Assembly (NCBI GenBank): GCA_964447445.1
Contig: CAYUSW010000015.1
Span: 1 to 32,765, forward strand
Source: CAIOGO01 sp964447445
GTDB lineage: Bacteria; Bipolaricaulota; Bipolaricaulia; UBA7950; UBA9294
Direction of reading: 5' to 3'
Length of the DNA stretch: 32,765 nt
Part shown: positions 15,504 to 23,471 of the stretch, in pieces
Layout: every line of letters starts with the position of its first letter
Numbering within the stretch: position 1 is the first letter of the stretch
Program-made: the position numbers and the translations under genes
The notes under the pieces: model-generated
What the model was told of the DNA's origin: nothing
The model's database searches: none
The model's input: the letters and a program-made list of their open reading frames with translations, nothing else

Positions 15504-16511
15504 ATGCCCGGTTTGACGGATCTAGCGAAGAGAATCTCAGATCTGAATGAGGAAATCACGCGTGGGCTTTCCGGGGCGAACGATGCCGCAGCTCTGGAGC
15601 GATTCCGCGTCGAGCATCTCGGCCGCAAGGGCCGGGTTGCCCAGCTCTTCAAGGCGCTCGCGGAGGCGGCCCCGGAGGACAAAGCAGAAGCCGGCCGCCT
15701 GCTGAACGAGCTGAAGGACCGGTCCACGGCTGCGTTCGACGAGCGTGCCGAACGACTTGCCTCGAGCTGTCTTGAAGAGCGGCTCTCGCAGGAGAGCGTC
15801 GATGTGACCTTGCCTGGGATCTGTCGCCCGCTCGGCCATCTCCACCCACTGACCCAGGTTCAGCGCGAGATCGAGTCGATCTTCATGCGGATGGGCTTTG
15901 ACGTGGCGACGGGGCCGGAGATCGAGACCGAGTACTACAACTTCGAGGCGCTGAACATCCCGGCGGACCATCCGGCCCGCGCTGACTGGGACACTTTCTA
16001 CATTACCGACACCACGCTCCTACGCCCTCACACGTCGCCAGTCCAGATCCACGTCATGGAGTCAACGACACCCCCTGTGCGGATCATCTGCCCCGGCCGC
16101 TGCTATCGGCGGGACGCGCAGGACGCGACGCACTCTCCCGTCTTTCATCAGATCGAGCTCCTCTGGGTCGAGAAGGGGCTGTCCCTCGCCAATCTCAAGT
16201 ACGTTCTCGAGCTCTTCACGCGGGAGTTCTTCGGAGAGGGCTACTCGATGCGGTTCTCGGGCGATTTCTTCCCCTTCACCGAGCCGTCCGTCCAGGTCCA
16301 CATCAAGGCTCCCGGCGCCGCCGGGTGGCTCGAGATCATGGGCGCGGGAATGGTGGACCCGGCGGTCCTCACCGCCGTGGGCTACGACCCCGAGCAGGTC
16401 AACGGGTTCGCGTTCGGGCTCGGCATCGAGCGTATGGCGATGCTCAAGTACGGGATCGACGACATCCGAACGTTCCTCACGAACGATCTCCGCTTCATTC
16501 GCCAACTCTAG
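15504..16511 (+). CDS. pheS: Phenylalanyl-tRNA synthetase alpha subunit
   Basis: This 335-residue class II synthetase alpha subunit normally acts as an alpha2-beta2 tetramer with PheT. The N-terminal coiled coil (about 1-85) contains FRVEHLGRKGRV. The catalytic domain has FDVATGPEIETEYYNFEALN, motif 2 in CPGRCYRRDAQDATHSPVFHQ, and motif 3 in GLGIERMAMLKYGIDDIR. The start at 15504 fits the family and the promoter, and there is no Shine-Dalgarno because the transcript is probably leaderless. Unusually, pheT does not follow: the next gene, fabF, is on the opposite strand and its stop overlaps this stop at CTAG (16508-16511). PheT must be elsewhere in the genome. Confidence 0.96.
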   Translation: MPGLTDLAKRISDLNEEITRGLSGANDAAALERFRVEHLGRKGRVAQLFKALAEAAPEDKAEAGRLLNELKDRSTAAFDERAERLASSCLEERLSQESVDVTLPGICRPLGHLHPLTQVQREIESIFMRMGFDVATGPEIETEYYNFEALNIPADHPARADWDTFYITDTTLLRPHTSPVQIHVMESTTPPVRIICPGRCYRRDAQDATHSPVFHQIELLWVEKGLSLANLKYVLELFTREFFGEGYSMRFSGDFFPFTEPSVQVHIKAPGAAGWLEIMGAGMVDPAVLTAVGYDPEQVNGFAFGLGIERMAMLKYGIDDIRTFLTNDLRFIRQL

Positions 16512-17758
16512 CGGTCCGTTTCGCCTCGCCGAACGAACAGGAGCACAGCGTTCTGCCCCCCGAAGCCGAAAGAGTTGGACAGAGCGACGCGAATCCGACA
16601 AGGCGTGGGCGCTGGCGTGTAGTCGAGGTCGCAGTGCGGGTCAGGATTCTCGTAGTTCTTCGTCGCGGGGATGAACTGGTTTGCCATCGAGAGCACGGTC
16701 GCGATGGCCTCGACACCTCCCGCCGCCCCGAGCAGGTGGCCGATCTGCGACTTGGTCGAGCTGATCTTGACGCGAAACGCGTCTTCGCCCAAGGCTCGCT
16801 TGATGGCCAGAGTCTCGATTCGGTCGTTCGGCTCTGTCGACGTCCCGTGGGCGTTGATGTAGTCGACCTCGGATGGAGAGACGCCGCCCTGCCGGAGCGC
16901 CATCTCCATGGCGCGACGCGCCCCATCGCCGTCGTCTGGAGGCGACGTGATATGGAAGGCGTCACCCGTCATGCCGAATCCGGAAAGCTCGGCGTAGATC
17001 GGGGCGCCCCGCTTCTCCGCGCGGTCGTAGTCCTCGAGAACGAGGAATCCAGCACCCTCACCCATGACAAACCCATCCCGCTCGCGGTCGAACGGGCGCG
17101 AGGCGCGCTCCGGCTCGTCGTTTCGCTTGGACACCGCGCCGATGCGGGCGAAGCCCGCAAACGTGATCCGTAACAGCACGGCTTCGGCCCCGCCGGCCAG
17201 TGCCGCATCCGCCGCCCCGCTCGCGATCAGTTGAGCCGCCAGGCCCATCGCGTGAGCGCTGCTCGCGCAGGCGGAGACGACGCCGAAGTTGGGGCCTCGG
17301 AAGCCATGCTGGATCGAGATCTCTCCCGCAAGCGCGTTCGGCATGAGGCTGGTCACGAAGAAGGGGCTGACGCGCCGCGGCCCCCGGTCGAGCATCTCGC
17401 GGAGGTTGGTGTCAAACGTCTCCATTCCTCCAATCCCGGTACCGGAGACGACAGCCACGCGGTCGGGGTCGTAGCCCGCATCGCCGAAGTGCGAGTCGCT
17501 GACCGCCAGCGCCGACGCGGCCAGCCCGAACTGGATCGATCGGTCGACACGCCGGGCGTGCTTTGCATCGATGAACGCGAGCGGATCGAAGCCGCGCACC
17601 GGCGCCCCGATCTTCACGTCGATGCCCTCGAGATCCACTAGGTCTTCGACGCGACAGATCCCGCTTCTTCCAGTGCGGAGCCCCTCCCAGAACGCATCCT
17701 TCCCGATCCCGATGGGCGTGACAGGACCCACGCCCGTGATCGCGACGCGTCTAGTCAT
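16508..17758 (-). CDS. fabF: 3-oxoacyl-[acyl-carrier-protein] synthase II
   Basis: The 416-residue condensing enzyme elongates fatty acids by decarboxylative condensation of malonyl-ACP with acyl-ACP. The thiolase fold starts RRVAITGVGPVTPIG. The catalytic triad is Cys164 in SACASSAHA, His304 in NAHGTSTE and His341 in IGHLLGAAG, with Lys336 nearby. The length is typical of FabF. The ATG at 17758 overlaps the upstream atpC by eight bases. It is the last gene of the era-to-fabF operon and meets pheS tail to tail at a shared CTAG. No other fatty acid synthesis gene is adjacent, which is unusual since fabF often follows acpP. Confidence 0.95.
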   Translation of the reverse strand: MTRRVAITGVGPVTPIGIGKDAFWEGLRTGRSGICRVEDLVDLEGIDVKIGAPVRGFDPLAFIDAKHARRVDRSIQFGLAASALAVSDSHFGDAGYDPDRVAVVSGTGIGGMETFDTNLREMLDRGPRRVSPFFVTSLMPNALAGEISIQHGFRGPNFGVVSACASSAHAMGLAAQLIASGAADAALAGGAEAVLLRITFAGFARIGAVSKRNDEPERASRPFDRERDGFVMGEGAGFLVLEDYDRAEKRGAPIYAELSGFGMTGDAFHITSPPDDGDGARRAMEMALRQGGVSPSEVDYINAHGTSTEPNDRIETLAIKRALGEDAFRVKISSTKSQIGHLLGAAGGVEAIATVLSMANQFIPATKNYENPDPHCDLDYTPAPTPCRIRVALSNSFGFGGQNAVLLFVRRGETDR

Positions 17759-18122
17759 GGTTCCTCACCAGGTTCTCGAGCCAGCGCAGACGTGCCAGGG
17801 CCGCTTCCCTCTCGGCATCCGAACTCGTAGCGTCCGCCGCGGCATTGCGTGCGGCCTCCAGGTTGATGTCCTCCTCCGGTGTGATGTCGAAGCCGAGGAC
17901 GACAACCCGGTCCTCTTTCACCGAGAACGTGCCGCCAAAGCATGCGAACCGGAGCTCCCCGTCGGGTGTCTGAATCCGGATCCTCCCGGGTGCCAGTTCC
18001 GCGAGCAACGGCGCGTGGTGAGGGAGAACGGCGAACTCCCCCTTCGGGCTACGTGCCGTCACGGAGGAGGCTTTCCCTTCAAAGAACGTCCGATCGGGTG
18101 AACAGAGCCGGCAGTCCAGCAT
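17751..18122 (-). CDS. atpC: F1F0 ATP synthase epsilon subunit
   Basis: The 123-residue protein fits the F1 epsilon subunit. The N-terminal beta sandwich (about 1-85) contains CSPDRTFFEG, GEFAVLPHHAPLL and FSVKEDRVVVLGF. A C-terminal helical hairpin (NLEAARNAAADA... to RLRWLENL) follows. In the enzyme it connects F1 to the rotor and can inhibit ATP hydrolysis. The ATG at 18122 is preferred, with GAGGGG eight bases upstream; the ATG at 18128 is too close to that site. It lies between deoC and fabF, away from any other atp gene in this window, although atpC usually follows atpD. The gene is intact, so the split is probably a real rearrangement. Confidence 0.88.
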   Translation of the reverse strand: MLDCRLCSPDRTFFEGKASSVTARSPKGEFAVLPHHAPLLAELAPGRIRIQTPDGELRFACFGGTFSVKEDRVVVLGFDITPEEDINLEAARNAAADATSSDAEREAALARLRWLENLVRNHD

Positions 18123-18137
18123 CGCCATCCCCCCTCG

Positions 18138-18824
18138 CTACGCAGAAGACGTTGACTCACCATGGCCGGACAGGATGTCTCCTGTGCGACTGGCGCCGAT
18201 ACGTGTCGCGCCCGCCTCGATCATGGCGAGGGCCGTGGCCGTGTCGCGAATCCCGCCCGCGGCCTTCACACCCACTTCGGGGCCCACCGCGCGACGTAGC
18301 AGGGCCACGTCGGATGTCGTCGCCCCCGCGGCCCCAAAGCCCGTTGAAGTCTTGACATAGTCTGCCCCGGCGCTCACGGCAAGCTCCGCGCCCCGCCGCT
18401 TCTCGTCGTCGGTGAGGAGGCACGTCTCGAGAATGACCTTCACCGCCACGGGCCTTCCTGCCCTGCGCGCAGCAGCACAGACCGCAGCGACATCCTCCCG
18501 GACGGCCGCGAAGTCGCCCTCCTTCAGAGCTCCCACGGGGATGACCATGTCGACTTCGTCAGCGCCGGCAGCGACCGCCTCTTCCGCCTCGAAAGCCTTT
18601 GCCGCGGTCGTTGACGTCCCGTGGGGGAATCCCACCACAACGCAAACCTTGACAGGGCTGCCGGCCACTTGTTGGTGGGCAAGGCCGGCGTGCCGAGGGT
18701 CCACGCACACGGCTGCCACGCCCCACTGCACAGCTTCCTTGCACAGCTGCTTTACCGCCGCGCGTGTGGCTGCAGGCCCAAGGAGCGTGTGGTCGATGTA
18801 GGAAGCGAGTTCTCTTCTGTCCAT
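18138..18824 (-). CDS. deoC: Deoxyribose-phosphate aldolase
   Basis: The 228-residue class I aldolase interconverts 2-deoxyribose 5-phosphate with glyceraldehyde 3-phosphate and acetaldehyde in deoxynucleoside breakdown. It opens with IDHTLLGP. Catalytic residues are visible as Asp92 (ADEVDMVIPVG), the Schiff-base Lys158 (YVKTSTGF) and Lys187 (GVKAAGGIR), and the phosphate site is IGASR near the C-terminus. GGAGGA lies directly before the ATG at 18824. The spacing to atpC is 15 bp and to the GNAT gene upstream is 21 bp, so it is part of the era-to-fabF operon. No other deo gene is nearby. Confidence 0.95.
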   Translation of the reverse strand: MDRRELASYIDHTLLGPAATRAAVKQLCKEAVQWGVAAVCVDPRHAGLAHQQVAGSPVKVCVVVGFPHGTSTTAAKAFEAEEAVAAGADEVDMVIPVGALKEGDFAAVREDVAAVCAAARRAGRPVAVKVILETCLLTDDEKRRGAELAVSAGADYVKTSTGFGAAGATTSDVALLRRAVGPEVGVKAAGGIRDTATALAMIEAGATRIGASRTGDILSGHGESTSSA

Positions 18825-18845
18825 TCCTCCGTCCTATCGCGGGAC

Positions 18846-19706
18846 CTAGCTGCGACCGAGGGCCGCGGCACGGTCCACCTTTTCAAGGAGCTGAAAGCTC
18901 CGCCCGGCCTCGTGGAGGAGGCCCACCAGAAGATACCCGCTTGTGAGCAGCCGTTCGAACACCTCTCGCGTGCCGACGCGCCAGCGCCTCGCTTCCGCCG
19001 GGTCCTCGTCGCGAAGGACGTCGAGATCGACGGGGATCTCGACAAGCACGTGTGGCGCATCGGACTCCCTCGTCGCGTCGATGAGAACCCTCCATCCCGA
19101 TGGAGAGGCCGTCGTGCGAGTAGCGACGACCATCTCGTGAAAGCCCACTCGAGCGTGGCGCGCCGGGCGACCTTCCTCGATCAGGGCGAGCGTCCTGGGG
19201 GAACGCAGCCACCACTCAACGCGGACGCGATCCGTCGCCAAGCCCCGATTCGCCTGGTCGACCAACTCGCCCAACACGTTTCTCTCGTACGTGGTTCCGA
19301 TCGCGCCGGCCCTGTTCCAGAGGATGTGCGCCTCCTGGCTTCGGAGCGGGTCAAGCCAGGCGCGGATCACTTCGACTCCGGCGTTCAAGGCGAGGCGTCG
19401 CTCCGCCGCTCGTAGCGCCGAACCCACGCCGCGCTGCCTCGCATCACGAGCCACACAGAAGAGGTGAGAGAATAGCGCCGGGAACCCTTCCCACGTGGTC
19501 GACAGATCCACGATCGTCCCCACGAGGTCGCGCGCGCCGCTCTCGGACCGCGCACCGAGGAGGAGGCCACCGCTCTCCGCGACCGCCCGCAGGGCAGGAG
19601 TCGGGAGGATCGATGCGGAGCCGTGATCTCCGAGGTGGCGACGTTGCAGGCGCTCGCACGCCGCGAGGTCGTCCAGCGTACGCAGAGGCTCAACGACGAT
19701 AGTCAT
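18846..19706 (-). CDS. Predicted GNAT-superfamily acetyltransferase (COG3375-like)
   Basis: This 286-residue protein starts at the ATG at 19706 and overlaps the diguanylate cyclase gene by 17 bases. Recognisable parts are SGGLLLGARSE, FSHLFCVARDARQRGVGSALR (acetyl-CoA loop), IRAWLDPLRSQEAHILWNRAGA and DRVRVEWWL. These match, in order, uncharacterised GNAT proteins of the COG3375 group. The C-terminal 100 residues (HVLVEIPVDLDVLRDEDPAEARRWR) are typical of the same group. The substrate is unknown. In-frame upstream sequence inside the cyclase gene lacks a better start. Confidence 0.75.
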   Translation of the reverse strand: MTIVVEPLRTLDDLAACERLQRRHLGDHGSASILPTPALRAVAESGGLLLGARSESGARDLVGTIVDLSTTWEGFPALFSHLFCVARDARQRGVGSALRAAERRLALNAGVEVIRAWLDPLRSQEAHILWNRAGAIGTTYERNVLGELVDQANRGLATDRVRVEWWLRSPRTLALIEEGRPARHARVGFHEMVVATRTTASPSGWRVLIDATRESDAPHVLVEIPVDLDVLRDEDPAEARRWRVGTREVFERLLTSGYLLVGLLHEAGRSFQLLEKVDRAAALGRS

Positions 19707-22434
19707 CAGCTCGCTCAACGTGCCGCGCGCGCTTGTCGGCGAAGAGACGGCGGTCCGCCTCGTCAAGCACCGCTTCCAACGACCACTTCTCGCGCGGCTT
19801 GCGTGTGCATATCCCGATGCTCAAGCCCATCGGGATCTCACCGACGCCCGCCCGGCGTGGAAGGTGGATGATGTCCTTCCGCAATCGTGAAGCGACGGCC
19901 GTCGCCTCACTCTCCTCCGTCTCCGGCATGAAGATGAGGAACTCGTCGCCGCCGTAGCGGATGACTCGGTCTGCCTCGCGAACCTGGTCGAGAAGGAAGC
20001 GCGATACCTCCTGAAGGACATCGTCGCCCTTGAGGTGACCGAAGCGGTTGTTCACGGCCCGGAAGTTGTCGACGTCGATCATCATCACCGTGAAGGGGTG
20101 GGCGTAGCGATCGCTCCTTGACAGCTCCGGGGCGATGATCGTGTTGAAGTAGTGGCGATTGAAGAGGCCGGTCAGTGGATCGCGGATGGCCTGCTCGCGC
20201 AGCGATTCCTGTGACGACAGATTGGCCAGCGCCGTGGCGAGGTTGTTACCGATGACCTCGAGCAGAACGCGGTCCTCATCGTCGAAGAACCCCGACCGCG
20301 GGCTCTCGACGTCCAACACCCCGATGAGCGTCTCCGAGAACAAGAGCGGCACGGCGATCTCGGATCGCATCCCGGGCAATGCCTCAAGGTATCGCGGGTC
20401 CGCCGTGACGTCGCTCACGAGCGCAAACCGTCGGTTTCTCGCAACCCACGAGACAATGCCCTGCTCCCCCGGCATGGGCGGTTCCTCCCCCGACGCACGT
20501 TCTCCCGGCGGCGTGCGCTGTCCGGCCAACGACAGGCGCCCGTCCCGCCCTTGAAGGAAGATGAACGACAGCGGATGGCCGAACTGCTCGGCAAGGAGGT
20601 CGAGCGTGCTCGCCACGATCTGGTCGACGTTCGACGCTTCGGAAATCCTCTGGCCGAACGAGTAGATCCGCTCGAACGCCTCTCGGCGTTCAAGCGAGGA
20701 CAGGGCAACGGAGACTTGGCTCGCCACGGTCGAGAGCGCTCTCAGATCCTGCTCGCCGAAGGCGGCAAGCCGCTGCGACTCTACATCGAGCGCTCCTCGC
20801 ACTCCCTTGCGCCCGTGGATGGGGATCGCTGCCATGGAACGGACCACGGCGCGAGACCGCTGGTACCGCGGGTCTCGCGATACATCGTCGGCGACGACCG
20901 GCTCGACGTAGCGGACAGCCCAACGCGTGAGCCCGGCGCCCTCCAGCGGTTTGCGACTTCCCCGGGCGGGGATCTCTTCGTTGCGAACGGCAACGGAGGC
21001 CGCCACACCGCCCAAGACGAGTGACTCGCCCTCGCGGAGCCATACGGCGCAGTAGTCGTGGCCCATGTCGTCGCAGATCCGCCGCGCTGCTGCGTCACAC
21101 AACTCCGTCGGCGATTGAATGTGCGCAACCTGGTCGCCGAACCGGGACAGGCTGTGAAGTCGCTCATTCTGGTCACGCAGCTGGTTGAGCTTGTAGACGC
21201 GCTCCACCGCGAGAGCGGCGAAGCACGCCAAGTGCCCGATGGGCTCGATGGATGCCAGCGTCGGCGCGTTCTGGTCGATCGGATCGTCGACGGAGATGCA
21301 TCCCACGACACCTGCAGTGCCCCGAAGGGGGATCAGGAGGAAGTCGTCGACGTGCCATCCGTCCATCGAGAGCGTTCCCACGATGCCCCTCTCCTTCGCC
21401 CACGGCACGCGATCGTGCGGTATGTAGTAGGCCGGGCCCAGGCGGAATTCATCCGAGAACGCGCAGCGCCGGTCGGAGGGCGACAGGGGGGCCTCTTCGA
21501 GAAGCATCCGGCGCTCCTCCGGCGACAGGCCCGATGTCAGCATCTTCATGATGGCGCCGTCGACCGGCGACGGCACGGAGAGGTCGTAGAGGGTGAGCAC
21601 GGCCCGCCGAAACCCGCTGTACTCCGTGATGGTGTCGAGCACGATCTGTAGGATGCGGTCCGTGTCCTGTTCGCCGAGGATGACCTCGGCCAGTTCGAGG
21701 ACGACGCTGTGGAGACGAACGAGCCGCGTTTCTGCCGTCACGTCGCGGGCGGTCCCCTGGAGGCGAACCCCGTCGCCCGTTTCGACGCGGCATGCGGTCA
21801 GCTCCATCTCGCGTTCCTCGCCGTCCTTGGCAGTGACTCGGTACGTGCCGAGGCCGTCCGCCTTCTCGCCTCGCAGACGCTCGGCGAAGACGCTGAGAAG
21901 CTGCTCGGCGTCCCCCGGCGCGACGAGATCCCTGACACTCATGCCGAGGAGTTCTTCCACCGGGTACTTGGACACGTCGACGAGGTATTGATTGACGTAG
22001 GTCAGTCGCTCTCCTTCGATCTCGAACACGCCCACAGGAGTCTCGTCCATGAGCCGTCGGAACCGCTCGCCGGTCCCGTCATGCTCTCTCCGCTCGCGGG
22101 CAGACCGAACGGCAGCGCCGATGGCGGCCAGGAGTTTCTCCTTGTTCTCTGGAAGCGGGATCCAGCTCAGGGAGCTGCCTCCCAGGTGGACGGCGGCCTC
22201 CGCTTCGCCCACCCCGTCGACAAGCCCAAGCACGTCCGATGAGCTTGCCCACAAACCAGCCACATCTCTCACGGATTCCGACGATCCGACGGGACAGACT
22301 GCCAAGTCGCAGGGTGCGTCACCGTCCGCCGGCGTCATCACGCGGTACCCCGCTTCGGTCAAGACCCGTGCGAGGCGCTCGACTCGCTTCGGATCCAGAC
22401 CGATAACCCGCAGGGTGCCGAGGGATGCCGCCAT
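19690..22434 (-). CDS. Multi-sensor diguanylate cyclase (pseudo-receiver, PAS, three GAF, GGDEF)
   Basis: This 914-residue protein has no membrane segment. Domains in order: a receiver-like N-terminus (about 8-115), PAS (about 125-225), three GAF domains (about 245-405, 425-570 and 585-735) and GGDEF (about 745-905). The active motif is intact: GGDEF at 828-832. The inhibitory I-site RxxD is present at 819-822, so it should make cyclic di-GMP from GTP with product inhibition. In the receiver-like part the expected phosphoacceptor region reads DLAVCPV, with Pro where Asp is expected, so it is probably not phosphorylated. The gene starts three bases after the era stop and overlaps the GNAT gene downstream. 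The sensed ligands are unknown. Confidence 0.92.
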   Translation of the reverse strand: MAASLGTLRVIGLDPKRVERLARVLTEAGYRVMTPADGDAPCDLAVCPVGSSESVRDVAGLWASSSDVLGLVDGVGEAEAAVHLGGSSLSWIPLPENKEKLLAAIGAAVRSARERREHDGTGERFRRLMDETPVGVFEIEGERLTYVNQYLVDVSKYPVEELLGMSVRDLVAPGDAEQLLSVFAERLRGEKADGLGTYRVTAKDGEEREMELTACRVETGDGVRLQGTARDVTAETRLVRLHSVVLELAEVILGEQDTDRILQIVLDTITEYSGFRRAVLTLYDLSVPSPVDGAIMKMLTSGLSPEERRMLLEEAPLSPSDRRCAFSDEFRLGPAYYIPHDRVPWAKERGIVGTLSMDGWHVDDFLLIPLRGTAGVVGCISVDDPIDQNAPTLASIEPIGHLACFAALAVERVYKLNQLRDQNERLHSLSRFGDQVAHIQSPTELCDAAARRICDDMGHDYCAVWLREGESLVLGGVAASVAVRNEEIPARGSRKPLEGAGLTRWAVRYVEPVVADDVSRDPRYQRSRAVVRSMAAIPIHGRKGVRGALDVESQRLAAFGEQDLRALSTVASQVSVALSSLERREAFERIYSFGQRISEASNVDQIVASTLDLLAEQFGHPLSFIFLQGRDGRLSLAGQRTPPGERASGEEPPMPGEQGIVSWVARNRRFALVSDVTADPRYLEALPGMRSEIAVPLLFSETLIGVLDVESPRSGFFDDEDRVLLEVIGNNLATALANLSSQESLREQAIRDPLTGLFNRHYFNTIIAPELSRSDRYAHPFTVMMIDVDNFRAVNNRFGHLKGDDVLQEVSRFLLDQVREADRVIRYGGDEFLIFMPETEESEATAVASRLRKDIIHLPRRAGVGEIPMGLSIGICTRKPREKWSLEAVLDEADRRLFADKRARHVERADDYRR

Positions 22435-22437
22435 GGT

Positions 22438-23340
22438 CTATGCTGCCCCCGTCAGCTCGCGGATCTCGGCGTCGCTCTTCGTCCATCCCTGATGCACCGC
22501 CACGATGAGTTCCAGGAAGACTCGCTTCTTGAGCAAACGCTCGATGTCCCGCCGCGCCTTGGTGCCGACCAAGCGCACGCGGCTTGCACCTCGCCCGATG
22601 ACGATTCCCTTCTGCGATTCCTGATCGACGATGATCTCCGCCCGGATCTCCACCAGGCCGTCGTCCCGCTCGCGCAACCACTTCACGCGCGCGGCGAGCG
22701 AGTACGGGATCTCCTGGTACGTCAGCTCCATCACCTTCTCCCGAATGATCTCCTCGATCAGGAACTCCTCCGGCCGATCGCAGCGTGTGTCGGCCGGATA
22801 GAGCGGCGGAGACTCGGGAAGATGCTGCACCAAGGTTGCCAGCGCCTCATCCAAACCGCGTCCGGTAGCTGCCGAGATCGGGACAAGCGCGGTGACGACA
22901 TCCAACGAGGCGTAGGCCAGCAAGGTCTCTTCGAGGCTGCCGCCGCGCGCCCGGTCGATCTTGTTGACGAAGACGAGGATCGGACGGCCCGTCCTTCCCA
23001 ACCGAGCCAGCGCGTCACGGTCAGCGGCTTGCACCTCACGCCACGGCTCGACCATGTAGATGATCACGTCGAGGTCGCGCGCGCTGCGCAAAGCTTCCCG
23101 CATCAGGTGCCGCCCCAAGCGATTGCGGGGCCGATGCAACCCCGGCGTGTCGACAAAGACAACCTGACATGAGTCCGATGTTAGAACGCAGCGGATGCTG
23201 TTCCGGGTCGCCTGAGGCTTGGCCGACGTGATGAGCAGCTTCTCGCCCATCACGGCATTGAGAAACGTGGACTTCCCGACGTTCGTCTGGCCAAGGACTC
23301 CGGCGAACCCACATCGGAAGGCCCGCACTCCGTTTTCCAT
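22438..23340 (-). CDS. era: GTPase Era
   Basis: The 300-residue GTPase binds 16S rRNA during small-subunit assembly. G1 is GQTNVGKST (most Era proteins have GRPNVGKS), the switch region is KPQATRNSIR, G3 is VDTPGLH, G4 NKID and G5 SAATG. The C-terminal KH domain is seen as YQEIPYSLAARV and GIVIGRGASRVRLVGTKAR ending VFLELIVAVHQGW. The ATG at 23340 has GAGG seven bases upstream and gives the normal Era N-terminus. A GTG at 23400 lies right at the predicted transcription start and would add 20 residues; that is less likely. It heads the operon that continues with the diguanylate cyclase. Confidence 0.95.
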   Translation of the reverse strand: MENGVRAFRCGFAGVLGQTNVGKSTFLNAVMGEKLLITSAKPQATRNSIRCVLTSDSCQVVFVDTPGLHRPRNRLGRHLMREALRSARDLDVIIYMVEPWREVQAADRDALARLGRTGRPILVFVNKIDRARGGSLEETLLAYASLDVVTALVPISAATGRGLDEALATLVQHLPESPPLYPADTRCDRPEEFLIEEIIREKVMELTYQEIPYSLAARVKWLRERDDGLVEIRAEIIVDQESQKGIVIGRGASRVRLVGTKARRDIERLLKKRVFLELIVAVHQGWTKSDAEIRELTGAA

Positions 23341-23406
23341 ACCTTCGCCTCGAATAGACGCCCCCGGCGCGCATTCTCCGGGCTCTCCTAGGGGTGACAC
23401 AAGATG

Positions 23407-23435
23407 AGTATACGCGACCAGGACTGCGTTGTAAA
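23407..23435 (-). promoter_or_regulatory. Promoter of the era operon
   Basis: On the minus strand TTTACA (23430-23435) and TATACT (23407-23412) are 17 bp apart, a strong sigma-70 pair. Transcription would begin near 23400, about 60 nt before the era ATG at 23340. Its -35 shares five bases with the divergent promoter's -35. Confidence 0.7.
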
Positions 23436-23457
23436 GCTCGGGCGCTCCACCTATACT
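23429..23457 (+). promoter_or_regulatory. Promoter of the amidohydrolase-ispE-cmk-rpsA operon
   Basis: TTGTAA (23429-23434) and TATACT (23452-23457) are 17 bp apart. The amidohydrolase ATG at 23472 lies 14 bases after the -10, leaving a leader of about eight nucleotides with no Shine-Dalgarno. Confidence 0.7.
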
Positions 23458-23471
23458 CAGGCCCGACTCCC

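Noticed and set aside
23341..23400. Era starting at the GTG at 23400
   Set aside because: It would add 20 residues before the normal Era N-terminus. The ATG at 23340 has a good Shine-Dalgarno and the family-typical length. The position of the GTG at the predicted transcription start is still noted.
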